Assembly (NCBI GenBank): GCA_008330645.1
Contig: VLTN01000088.1
Coordinates: forward strand, 24,269-88,268
Length of the DNA stretch: 64,000 bases
Direction of reading: 5' to 3'
Source of the DNA: Cafeteria roenbergensis
Taxonomy: Eukaryota > Sar > Bigyra > Bicosoecida > Cafeteriaceae
The position numbers and the translations under genes are program-made. A model generated the notes under the pieces. The model did no database searches. It saw only the letters and a list, made by a program, of their open reading frames with translations, and had not been told where the DNA came from. Position 1 is the first letter of the stretch. Every line of letters starts with the position of its first letter. Below are positions 1 to 8,847 of the stretch, piece by piece.

Positions 1-572
1 CCTCGTCGTTCTGCCGTGGGCCGGGCCCGGCGCGCCTCCCGCCGGTCTGCATACCGGAGGACTCGGTCGTGAACCCGCGGACCCGAGCCCCGAAGGGCGG
101 GTCGGGGCATGAGCTCTGCGTCTGGAAGAGCTTCGTCCAGCAGGAGCCGCAGCTCAGCTCCCTCTCCGTCCGCGGGGTCCACCAGCGCCACTGCCGTTGC
201 CGCCAGGACAACGGCAAATGCGGCCGGGCCCACTGGGATGCCTGCCGTTCGCCAGTCAAACGCCGAGGCGGCCACGGCTGTGACAGCTGCACGCAGCGCC
301 GCCTCGGAATCCGATGCCCAGAGGTACTCCAGGGCTTCGACCGTCACTGACCACGGGTGCTCTTGGATCTCCTGCGCCAGCAGGTGTTTAGTCTTTGTCC
401 GCTGCGCCGCCAGCGTTGCCAGCGCCGTGACGAACAAGTCCTGTACCCGCTTGATCGGGGGTGGCGCGCCCGCTGCTACCCAGGCAGCTGCCACAGCGTG
501 CGCCGAGTTCTGCGCTAGTGGCAGTTTCGCGACCGCCTCGTCCAGGGAAATGTCAAGGGGAGCCTCGTCCAT
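1..572 (-). CDS. 5' part of a shortened paralogue of the 36,385 gene (unknown function), cut by the window edge
   Basis: The minus strand is open from an ATG at 572 to the window edge. Its start (MDEAPLDISLDEAVAKL) parallels the start of the 36,385 gene (MEEAPLSMSFDEAAAKL). After about 23 residues it jumps to the part corresponding to residue 427 of that protein (HAVAAAWVAAGAP) and then stays collinear to the edge. About 400 residues (1.2 kb) present in the long copy are therefore missing, with the frame kept. The DNA upstream of the ATG is also homologous to the leader of the long copy. The function is unknown in both copies. The reading frame is intact as far as can be seen; whether it continues or is a decayed copy cannot be told from this window. 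Confidence 0.7.
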   Translation of the reverse strand, partial: MDEAPLDISLDEAVAKLPLAQNSAHAVAAAWVAAGAPPPIKRVQDLFVTALATLAAQRTKTKHLLAQEIQEHPWSVTVEALEYLWASDSEAALRAAVTAVAASAFDWRTAGIPVGPAAFAVVLAATAVALVDPADGEGAELRLLLDEALPDAELMPRPALRGSGPRVHDRVLRYADRREARRARPTAERR

Positions 573-939
573 AGCTCGGGGCGGGTCACGAATGCGGCTT
601 TGCTCTCACACAACCTCAAAGCCGACCGCAACGGGCCCTGGAGTGCTGTGCGAGCGTTCGCACGGCACGGCGGGCAAAGCGAAGCGCACGCTGCGCGCGC
701 CTTGCCGGCGAGCTGCTTGTCTTGGCCGCCGACGCAGGCGGGTAGACCAGAGCTCGGGACCCTCTGAGTTACGCCGAGGGCAGCCCCCAGCACGCTGTGG
801 GGGAGCCGCGTAGCCCAAGAGAGTGTCGTGACGATGCCAGATGGCTCGTCTGTTTTGTCGGGGTAGAATCTACGTCTGCGGACAAATATGAACCCAACCG
901 GTTACCGAACAACCGCGGGATTGACGGCGGGGCGGTCAC
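573..939 (+). repeat. Leader-like dispersed repeat, copy A
   Basis: This DNA lies directly upstream of the minus-strand ATG at 572. It is homologous, in reverse complement, to 36,060-36,384, which lies directly upstream of the full-length gene at 36,385. Shared landmarks are a block around CGCAACGGGCCCTGGAGTGC, the stretch ACGCAGGCGGGTAGACCAGAG, a CACGCTGTGGGG block, and CTACGTCTGCGGACAAATATG near the distal end followed by AACCCAACCGGTTACCGAAC. It probably contains the promoter and 5' UTR of this gene family, but it also occurs without the gene. Confidence 0.7.
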
Positions 940-1240
940 GCATGCGGCTTTGCTCTCTCGCACAACCTCAAAGCCGACCGCAACGGGCCCTGGAGTGCTG
1001 TGCGAGCGTTCGCAAGGCACGGAAGGCAAAGCGAGGCGCACGCTGCGCGCGCCTTGCCCGAGAGCTTCTTGTCCTGGCCGCCGACGCAGGCGGGTAGACT
1101 AGAGCTCGGGACCCTCTGAGTCACGCCGGGGCAGCCCCATCACGCTGTGGGGAAGCCGCGTAGCCCAAGAGAATGTCGCGATGATGCCAGGTGGCACGAA
1201 CTGACGGCTGCAAAAATCATGAGCCCACCGGCTTTCGAAC
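940..1240 (+). repeat. Leader-like dispersed repeat, copy B (tandem with copy A)
   Basis: This is a second direct copy of the 573-939 unit, starting again with the ATGCGGCTTTGCTCTC block and running through the CACGCTGTGGGGAAGCCGCG block. Its distal end is diverged (CATGAGCCCACCGGCTTTCGAAC in place of the copy A ending). No gene start follows it, so it is a solo or tandemly duplicated leader. Nothing coding is seen between 1,240 and the TsaE stop at 1,527. Confidence 0.65.
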
Positions 1241-1526
1241 ATGTCCAAGCCTTGCCGTTGCCGTGATCCGTGACCAAGCTGACGCAAGGTTGGCACGGCT
1301 CTTCTGAATGCCAAGGTGAGCGCATCCCGGGGCGAGAGTGGAGCAGTTCAAGCGTCCCGCGGAGCCACTTGGATAGTTAGATGGGAGTCGCGTGAGCTCC
1401 GAGTGACTCAGCCGTCTCTGGCATACGACGACGGCGCACACACGCGCTGCAGAGTCATGCGCGAGCGGAGCTGGCTCCTTCGACAGCCCAGGTCTTGCAA
1501 TGAACAGCCCGATCTGTCCCCCTCTG

Positions 1527-2273
1527 CTACTGCGAAAGAGCTCGCATCGCGGTTTGCCGAGGCCAGGGAAGGCCGCTCCAGTAGTCGCCGTGGGTGCCTG
1601 TACTTCCCCACCACGACAGCTCAACATCACGGCCCGCGACCTGCACGCTGGCGGCCTCCGCTGCGGCCTTGGCTGCCGCTGCGAGGCCTGTCAGTCCGCC
1701 GGGCGACCTGGCCACCAGGGATTGCGCCGGCTGCACCGAAACCAGGAGGGCGCCGCCTGGCCCACAGCCGGCCCAGACAGCCGACCTGCTCAGGCCCTCC
1801 GGCCACTCGCAGAGGACAGCCCCGGATCGGAGTGCCGCGATGAACCCCATAGCCTCCAGGTCCGCCCCTGCGACCTCCGGCACGGCAGCAGCGTCGGGCC
1901 CGCGGGCTTGCGCGCCTGCGTCCGGCTCTGCCAGCGGCCCAGCTGTCCACGCGGGCATTGCCGCGCTTGCGTCAGGCGTGGACAAGTACAGCCTGTGTAG
2001 GTCCACGTGCAGGATACGCTCTGCCGCGGACGGGGTGGTCGTGGCAGCCCGCTGGGAGCCGTAGTCTTGGGCGAGCAAAAATGTTGGCGATGGCACGACA
2101 AGCTCCTCCTTCCCCACCGCCGCGCGCACAGCGGCCCTTGCGAACTCGCTCTTCCCTGCGCCGATGGGGCCGCGCAACAGAACGAGATGTCCCCGTTGCA
2201 GTCCGCGTCCAACAGCGCCGGCAACGGCCTGCAGCTGGTCCAGCCCGCAGTTCCGCCACAGTCGCGACCGCAT
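1527..2273 (-). CDS. tsaE: TsaE-like P-loop ATPase (tRNA t6A biosynthesis)
   Basis: The 248-residue product carries the TsaE signature set in the right order: Walker A GPIGAGKS (residues about 35-42), SPTF (about 62-65), HVDLHRL (about 89-95) and CEWPE (about 156-160, matching the family's V-E-W-x-E segment). In bacteria TsaE is the ATPase that drives the TsaB-TsaD-TsaE cycle adding threonylcarbamoyl to A37 of ANN-decoding tRNAs. In a eukaryote it would most likely act in an organelle. An insertion of about 45 residues separates the HVDLHRL and CEWPE blocks, and the C-terminus is about 80 residues longer than the compact bacterial form. The start at 2,273 is the first ATG in this frame. An upstream exon beginning at the ATG at 2,496 (MASPAACGLRATSRQ, presequence-like) is possible but would need an intron I cannot place. 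No intron is needed within the domain. Confidence 0.8.
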   Translation of the reverse strand: MRSRLWRNCGLDQLQAVAGAVGRGLQRGHLVLLRGPIGAGKSEFARAAVRAAVGKEELVVPSPTFLLAQDYGSQRAATTTPSAAERILHVDLHRLYLSTPDASAAMPAWTAGPLAEPDAGAQARGPDAAAVPEVAGADLEAMGFIAALRSGAVLCEWPEGLSRSAVWAGCGPGGALLVSVQPAQSLVARSPGGLTGLAAAAKAAAEAASVQVAGRDVELSWWGSTGTHGDYWSGLPWPRQTAMRALSQ

Positions 2274-2800
2274 GCCGCACGTGCGCTCGCCTTGCTGCAA
2301 AGGCCACACCGAGGGTCTCCCCGGCCGAACACTTTCGGTGACGCGGGACTTCCGCCGGGGTCGGCTCGTGCGTCAAGGGAGTGGCGCCCCCGTGGCAGCT
2401 GAGCAGGCAGAGCGCGCTCGCGCCACCGAGCCTGCAGGCGCGCGCGACGGACTGTCGTGAGGTCGCACGAAGGCCGCAAGCTGCCGGGCTTGCCAAGCCT
2501 CCTGCTCTCGCCGTGGCGGTGCGTCGTCTCGTCCCCCTAGCCGGCCTATCCGCCCGTCAGCTCGGCGCAACTTGCGTTGTTCGCGGCCAGCGGACGGGCA
2601 GCCGAGTTGGAGCGCCCCGACCGGTGACCTGCACCGGAGCTTGCGCGTCCGGCGCGCAGTGTGCGCGTGATCCATGGCTCCGTTCGTCGCTCGCCACCCC
2701 GCCCACGCTGCGGTTGGGCAGCAGTGCAAAGCCTCGCACGCAAACAAAGCACGCGTCGCTCAGCTGCTTCGCTTGGCTTTGGGCCCAGGGCCGCGCGGAG
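2274..2800. other. Gene-free interval between tsaE and the coiled-coil gene
   Basis: About 530 bp holding the 5' flank of tsaE and the 3' flank of the coiled-coil gene. I recognise no coding signal except the possible upstream tsaE exon near 2,340-2,496. No RNA gene or repeat was seen. Confidence 0.4.
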
Positions 2801-4259
2801 CTACACGGCCCCAGCAAAGGCCTCCCGCGCCGCGCTCGCTGCCGCCGCCTGCCTCGCCCCCTCGTCCGCCAGCTTTCCAAGCCGGGCGTGGATCACGCGC
2901 TCGTTGTGCTCCAGCGCGTCCCCCTTGGCAGCGTACCAGTCCACAAAGTCCATCGCAATGGCCAGGCGTGCCTCGTGCCTCCGGAGGGTCGCCTTGAGCT
3001 GTGCTATGGAAGTGCCCGACGCCTCAACGGACGCCTTGGTGGCGCGGGTGTCGAGGGCCGCTCGCAGCGCAGCCACAGCGTCTTCGAGGGCCTCTCCGCG
3101 CTGGGTGGGCCAAGCCTCCCCCTTGGGCGCCAGATCGCTCAGCCTTGCCTCGATGTCGTCCACGCGGGGCGCCATGGCCGCCGCGGCTGCCTGGGCCGTG
3201 TCAAGCTGCGACTGCACGCTGGCTGCCAGCCGCGCCGTCCCAGCCCGCGCGGCCTCCGCCTCCACGTGTGCCTGTGCTCGTGTCGCGGCAAGGTCTCGCT
3301 GCAGGGCCGACAGCGCGCGCTGCAGTTCAGCTGTGCGATCAGCTGACGTCTTGTCCGCAAGGCCTGTGCTCACGCCCTCTAGGATCGTCGCCGTCTGTTC
3401 GCCCCGCTCAAGCTCCGCCCGCAGGCCGGCCTCGGCTGCCTGCACACGCCCCTGCAGCGCGTCCAGGTCGGTGCGCAGCCCGCGCAGCCTGGCATCCTCT
3501 TCCGCCACCACTGCAGCGGCAGCCTCCACCTCTGCGAGCACCGAAATGTCCGCCTTCCTTGCCATGGCTGCGTCCAGGCCATCGACCCGGCGCCGCGCAG
3601 ACGAAACCGCCTGCTCCAGCCTGCGACATCGTGGGCAGCACACATGCATCGCCGCCCTCGGTCATTGCCGCTGGCAGGACCGCCCATCGCCCATCGCCCA
3701 TCGGGCAGAGGGCGGAGGTGGGGGGAGGGGGCGCGTTGAGAGTCGGCATGGGGCTTGCAGTGCCCACCCACCCCGCTTCAACTCACGCCGCCACTGTCGT
3801 CTTGGACGCCTTGCTGGAATCCAGCGCGTCGTGCGCAACCGCCGCCTCGGCTCGCACCCGGGCGGCCAGCTCGTCCAGCGATGCTCTCGAGGCCGCGGCG
3901 TCAAGCCGACCCTCCAGCCTCGGCACAGCGGCGAGCAGCACCGAGATTGCGTTGCCCGGCGTCGCGTCCACTGGGTCTGGTCCCGCCGCCCGGGCAAGCA
4001 GCTCATCCAGGTGCGGCGTGTTCAAACTGCGCTCTGCTTTGGCCACGCGCGCCTCCACGGCCGCCACGCTCCTGATGGCCGCCTCGCGCAAGCTTGCCAT
4101 GTCTTCCATTGTGGGCCTCCGTGCCAGCTCGCCGCGCAGGCTCTCAATCTCGGCCTGCTGGCGGTCGACGGTTGCAGCAAGCGAGGCCAGCGCCTGCTCG
4201 ACGCGCGACGCGCCCAGCGACAGCCCGGGGGAGGCGTCCCGCCCGTGCGCACCTGCCAT
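2801..4259 (-). CDS. Two-exon coiled-coil protein, unknown function
   Basis: Exon 1 is 3,787-4,259 and exon 2 is 2,801-3,620, joined by a GTGAGT donor and a CGCAG acceptor in phase 2. The total is 1,293 nt, or 430 residues. Almost the whole product is predicted helical coiled coil: heptad-like Leu/Ala spacing with Arg and Glu (for example VEQALASLAATVDRQQAEIE in exon 1 and ALQRDLAATRAQAHVEAEAA in exon 2). There is no membrane segment and no recognisable enzymatic motif. The start is the ATG at 4,259. It faces the plus-strand gene at 4,518 across only 258 bp, so the two probably share a bidirectional promoter. I do not recognise a family. A cytoskeletal or scaffold role is plausible only from the coiled coil. 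The word TCAGCTGA occurs at 3,339. Confidence 0.7.
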
Positions 4260-4517
4260 GCAAAACGAAGCAAGGAGCGGCTACCGGGGACACAGCGCGC
4301 CAAGCCCGTGCCGCCAGGCTCCTGTCGCAGGCGACGGGCGTGCGCCTTGCCGTCGCAGGCGTCTGCCATGTTCCGCGCGCTGCAGAGCCGGGCGACGGCT
4401 TGTGCTGACGCCCCATGACTGGGCGCGAAGGCGCGCTCGCAGACCGCAGAGGCACAGCGCGGAGCCGCCTTTCGTGCGGCGGCTGAGGTCTTCGCTGCTC
4501 GCATCGCGCTCTTGCCG

Positions 4518-5711
4518 ATGATGCTCCGTTCCGCGGCCCTCGCGGGCGCGCGCGTCGGCGCGCGGCGCGCGAGCTCCTCGTCCGCAGCCGGCAGGGTGAG
4601 GCATGCCCCCAACCCGCCCCCTGGGGCCCCGAAGCGCGAGTTCTTCCTTCGGAGCATGGAGGGCTACAGCCTGCTGGGCGCCCTCGCCGTCGGCGGGGGA
4701 GTTTTCTTCTACAAGCGCCGCGCAGCCGCCCGTTCGGTGGACGCCGAGCCGGCCGCTGGCGCAGCCGCCCCCACCGCCGCAGACGTGACGTCCGCCCCCG
4801 AGGCGGGCAGCCCCAGCGAAGGCGTTGCAACCTATGCCCCGGAGCCGCGTACGGGCTTCTGCAAGCCCCAGCCTCTGCTGTGCGTGCCGCCCGCACAGCG
4901 GCCCAAGGGTGTTGCGGCCGCGCCTGCCCAGCCCGCCGGCGACGAACCGGCCGCCCCCGGCGTCTACCTGTCCTCCGTCAGCCTGTCGCTGTCCACGTGG
5001 GGTGGAGCTCTCCCAGACCTCCTCGTCAACGCCCTCCGTGTCCACGGAGAATCCGCCAGCGCCGCCGCCAGCGCCGCCGCCGCCGCTGACGACGGCGGCG
5101 ACGACGACGTCAGCGCAGCCGCCTCGCTTGCAGCCGTGAGGCGCGACCTGTGGACCGAGCTGGCCACCGCCGCGGACGGCGCGGTGGAGCCCATGCTGGC
5201 GGTGGAGAGTCGGGGTGCGGCCGACGAGCCGCAGGCAGGCGCAGGCGTCGGCGCCGGCGCGGTCTCAACTGCAACTGCAACTGCAACTGTGTCGGCCCGT
5301 CCGCACGCTGTCTTCGTTGTGGCAGGGTCCAGCCCGGAGGACACGGCAAGCAGAGCCGCATCGCTCGAAACCGCGCTTCGCACTTCACTCGGGTACTGGG
5401 CGGTGGCTGCTACCTCGGTGAAGCCGCTGGGGAGGCTGCATGACGCAGCGCCGTCTGCGGTTTCGCGTGCAGGAGTGGCGTTCCTTGCGGAAGTGGCTCC
5501 GGCGTCCGTGGCCGACGCCGTGGCATCTCACGGCTGCGCCAGCCTTGCGACGTCGTCTCCTGGCTCTGCCGCAGCGTCTTGGGGGCTGCTTGTGTCCCCT
5601 GTGCCGTCGGCTGCCGTTGCCAGTGCGGACGGCCAGGTCATGTCTGCTGAAGCAGAGTGGGTGGTGCCATCGTCGGGGCAGCTGTCTGCGCTGCTTGCCG
5701 ACAGAGCGTAG
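4518..5711 (+). CDS. Single-pass membrane-anchored Ala-rich protein with a presequence-like N-terminus
   Basis: An intronless frame of 397 residues starting at the first ATG of a pair (MMLRSAALAGARVGARRASS). The first 30 residues are rich in Arg, Ala and Ser with no acidic residue, which resembles a mitochondrial targeting sequence. A hydrophobic stretch at about residues 51-67 (SLLGALAVGGGVFFY) ends in KRR, which fits a single inner-membrane anchor. The remainder is Ala/Pro/Ser-rich, with an acidic patch (DDGGDDD) and a run of TGCAAC hexamers encoding alternating Thr-Ala near 5,271-5,288. No family is recognised. It is head to head with the coiled-coil gene on the other strand. Confidence 0.6.
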   Translation: MMLRSAALAGARVGARRASSSSAAGRVRHAPNPPPGAPKREFFLRSMEGYSLLGALAVGGGVFFYKRRAAARSVDAEPAAGAAAPTAADVTSAPEAGSPSEGVATYAPEPRTGFCKPQPLLCVPPAQRPKGVAAAPAQPAGDEPAAPGVYLSSVSLSLSTWGGALPDLLVNALRVHGESASAAASAAAAADDGGDDDVSAAASLAAVRRDLWTELATAADGAVEPMLAVESRGAADEPQAGAGVGAGAVSTATATATVSARPHAVFVVAGSSPEDTASRAASLETALRTSLGYWAVAATSVKPLGRLHDAAPSAVSRAGVAFLAEVAPASVADAVASHGCASLATSSPGSAAASWGLLVSPVPSAAVASADGQVMSAEAEWVVPSSGQLSALLADRA

Positions 5712-5814
5712 ACTGAGTGGTGATGGCACGGTGACCCGTTCTTCGCTCGCCGTGCAAGAGCCGCGGGCAAAAAGCCTACGAACAAACTTGCACTTCTTCG
5801 AGAAGCCTCGACCC

Positions 5815-6112
5815 TACACATCGCGCCCGGGCCCGCTCTGCCTCACGGCAAGCGCGGGCCACCCGACCCGCTCGCAAGCTCGCCCTCTGGGCGGGCACAC
5901 CGGTTCGAGCCCGCCTGGGACTCGCCGGCCGTTCCCCATACCCGCCGCACGCACGCGCCCCGAGTGGTGTGTGTGTGTGTGTGTGTGCTCGATTCGATCG
6001 TTTGATGGCTCAGAGGGCGACCCCGTGTGGTCCCCGCCGCGCCGAACCTTGGCCATTTGGCCAACGCCGGCCTTTCACTCGCACGCGGCCTCTCAACGAC
6101 CACACAGGTCAG
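5815..6112 (+). repeat. Dispersed structured repeat, copy S1
   Basis: An almost complete copy of an element that recurs inverted at 7,985-8,305 and diverged or partial at 35,745-35,905 and 38,163-38,215. Visible structure: outer stem GGCCCGC (5,830-5,836) with GCGGGCC (5,854-5,860), enclosing TGCC/GGCA; then a second stem GCTCGCCC (5,878-5,885) with GGGCGGGC (5,889-5,896), including one G-T pair; then a box-B-like GGTTCGAGCCC (5,902-5,912). A TG dinucleotide run and a CGATTCGATCG motif follow. Box B is an internal promoter element of RNA polymerase III, so a SINE-like origin is possible. The T-arm pairing is too poor for a real tRNA. Confidence 0.6.
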
Positions 6113-6611
6113 TATAGGCTCCTCGGGCCAGGCCTGAGAACGCGCGCCCTGCGGCACCGATCCGCAGTCTTGTCGGCTGGGGGCAAGCAGTCGTGCCCTC
6201 GCTGCGCCTGAGCCACGGGTCAGACGCGGGGCGGTCTCATGGTGCCGACCCAGCAGTTGGCAGCTCGCGCCCATTCTGCAGAGCTGGCGGCTGCGGCGGA
6301 GCAAATGCTCGCATCATGCTGGCGCGGCGCAAACCGGCAAGCCGAACCTGTGGATCTCGGGTCTCTCCGTCTCGACCACGCCCCGCGCCCGTGCATTCGT
6401 GTCGGCTGGCCTGGCCTGGGCCCCGCACGGCCCCGGTCTCCGCAAGCTGCTCGCCGATGCCTATGATCTCGCGCCGCTGCCGGTGCTCTGCATTGCTGCT
6501 TGCACTGGCGCACGCGGCAACTGAGTGGCCCACTTTTTGCAGGCGGGAGCGCCTGTCTGTGGCGCGTTCAGCCTTCACAGCCCCCCACCCATCGCGCCGC
6601 AGCGACAGAGC
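6113..6611. promoter_or_regulatory. Presumed upstream region of ANK1
   Basis: About 500 bp between repeat copy S1 and the ANK1 start codon. No open frame of interest and no recognisable motif was seen. It presumably holds the ANK1 promoter and 5' UTR. Confidence 0.3.
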
Positions 6612-7977
6612 ATGGCCGCTGCTGCCACGACTGAGGACAAGCTGCTGAGAGCCCTGGCGGATGCCTGTGCCAGCGGCAACACAGCCGAAGTCAGCAGGCT
6701 GCTGAGCGCAGGAGCGCCGGTGAACGGGAAGCTGCCAGGAACTGTGAGCGCGGTTGGTGACGAGCGTCGAGTTGTGCCCTTGCGAGGCTTGGAGCCGGCA
6801 TGCGGGCAGCAGAAAGCAAAGGCAGGTCTTATTGCTCGCGGAGGGGAGCAGGCCGCAACTGTCTGGACAGGGCGGGGGATATTGTTCTGCTGGCGCGTCA
6901 CCGGTGGGCGTCGTGGTCGATGTGCAGTGAATGCGTGCGAGGCTGAGGTTGCGTGTCTCCGCAGAATGAGAGCACGTCGCTACTTTGCGCATCTGAGCAC
7001 GGCCGCGCGGACATCGTGCGGATGCTGCTCGACCGCGGCGCCAACGTGGATGCCATCAATTGCGTGAGTCAGCCAGTGAGCCCGCATGCCTCGTCGAGCC
7101 ACCGCCATCCCTGCATGGGGCAGCCGGGTCCAGGCCACTGCCGATCGAGCGTGGCCGGGCGAGGTGGCCTGCTGGGTGGCTGGCCGGGGCATTGCGGTCG
7201 GGCACTCGTGCGGTGATGCGCGTTGGGCTGAGGCTTCGCGTCACTGCAGGGTGGGAGCACGGCGCTGACGATGGCCTCTTGGTGGGGCCACTTGGACATC
7301 GTGCGTCTGCTGCTCGACCGCGGCGCCAACGTGGATGCTGCCGGTCGCGTGAGTCGCCCCCGTTGCCTAGCCGTGCCTTTGCTGTGTATGCACGGGGCAA
7401 CCGTGTACATGCACCGCCGGATCGAGCGTGGCCGGGTGAGCCGACGTGCTGGGTGGGTGGTCGGGGCGGCGCGGGTGGCTGTCCGGAGGGCCGACTTGCG
7501 GTGATGCTCGCGACGCTGGAGATGGCAAGGCATCGCAGGCCGACAGCACTGCGCTGAACTGGGCCTCTTGGCGGGGCCATGTGGACATCGTGCGTCTGCT
7601 GCTCGACCGTGGCGCCACTGTGAATCGTGGCGGTTTCGTGAGTCAGACGAGCCGCGGTGCAGGGAAGGTGTGTGTCGTTGACATTGTTCGCATCTGTCTT
7701 CCTCTCGCCCAAGGGCTTGCTCTCATCTCGCAATGAGCCGCACAGCCAGCATCCGAGTCTTGCCCGTGCCGCAGAACTGGCTGAACATCCTTCAGTATTG
7801 GCCCGGGAAAAAGTGCCTGGCGCTGCTCCGCGACTCCGAGCGCCTTCAGCGGTGGCACCGACGCCACTCCCTCGTCACTTGGGGTCACGCAGCCGACAAG
7901 CAGAGAGGCTGAGGCCGCTCCAGGACAGCGATGCGTTGCGCACGGAAGCGTTGCACTTGAGGTGGGAAGTGTTATGA
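6612..7977 (+). CDS. ANK1: small five-exon ankyrin-repeat protein
   Basis: Exons are 6,612-6,743, 6,965-7,063, 7,250-7,348, 7,539-7,637 and 7,714-7,977, giving 230 residues. All junctions are phase 0 with GTGAG donors and CAG or AAG acceptors. Exon 1 encodes a cap (MAAAATTEDKLL, then SGNTAEVSRLLSAGAPV) that resembles the first exons of the ankyrin genes at 43,704 and 60,728. Exons 2-4 are exactly 99 bp, each one ankyrin repeat (for example DIVRLLLDRGANVDA). The last exon gives an 88-codon basic tail without a recognised domain; its acceptor follows a good pyrimidine tract but was chosen by frame. Ankyrin repeats bind proteins; the partner is unknown. The gene sits between inverted copies of the structured repeat, the downstream copy starting 7 bp after the stop. 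Confidence 0.75.
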
Positions 7978-7984
7978 GTCACAA

Positions 7985-8305
7985 CTTTGCTGACCTGTGT
8001 GGGCGTTGAGAGGCCGCGTACTGTTGAAGAACTGGTGTTGACCCAAATGGCTAAAGCTCGGCGCGGCGGGGACCACACGGGGTCGCCCGAGGGACGGGAG
8101 GGAGGGGTCAAACGATCGAATCGGGCACACACACACACACACCACTCGGGGCGCGTGCGTGAGGCGGGTACGGGTACGGGTGCGGCCGGTGAGCCCCGCT
8201 TGGTCTCGAACCGGTGTGCCCGCCCAGAGGGCGAGCTTGCGAGCGGGTTGGATGGTCCGCGTCTGCCGTGGGGGCAGAGCGGGCCTGGGGTTGCCCTGTC
8301 TTGAG
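7985..8305 (-). repeat. Dispersed structured repeat, copy S2 (inverted relative to S1)
   Basis: The reverse complement of this stretch aligns with 5,815-6,112 over its whole length, including both hairpins, the box-B-like block (here GGTTCGAGACC), the TG run and the CGATTCGATCG motif. It lies between the ANK1 stop and the dynein 3' flank. Confidence 0.6.
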
Positions 8306-8847
8306 GGCGGCGGCCGCTCAACTCGAGGGGACAGCAGCAAAAGAATTACACTACAAACAAGGCGTGGCCGCGCATTGGCAGATATGACTCTGGCGCATCG
8401 CATGCTCGTCACGCACCTGCAAGAGGACGAACATAGCGACCACTCGCGTCTCCCGCCGACTTGTTCGCAGCAGCGTCCGAAACGCGCACGTTCCCGCTGC
8501 GCGTACAAGCCGGAGCTGCGTTGGCTGTCAGCCGCTCGGCCTGCAGAGAGCACAACGCGCACGCATGCTCGGCGTCAAGGCATGCACCAGAGCCAAGGCC
8601 GAGGCGACTGCGCGTTGTCGGAGCGAGTTTGCACAAGCTGTTTGTGTGCCGCCGTGTGTGTGCGGAGGGCCAGGACACCGAACCGCAGCCGGCGCGCGGG
8701 GCGGCACGCACGGCCGTTGCGGGCGTAGGTCGGTCACGCAGCACCCTTTCGCATTCACAGCTGGCCGCGGACCGCACCCCCTCCCCCCCACACACAACTT
8801 CTCACCTCGCCGTCGCATCCCCTGGTCTGCTTAGTCTCGGCCGCAGT
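8306..8847. other. Gene-free 3' flank of the dynein gene
   Basis: About 540 bp between repeat S2 and the dynein stop codon. It has lower local GC in places (an A-rich patch near 8,335-8,365). I see no coding signal, RNA gene or further repeat; it presumably holds the dynein 3' UTR and terminator. Confidence 0.35.

Noticed and set aside
5878-5915. Possible tRNA gene at the box-B-like motif
   Set aside because: The T-arm stem pairs poorly, there is no proper A box or anticodon arm at the right spacing, and the 8-bp stem with a 3-nt loop does not fit a cloverleaf.
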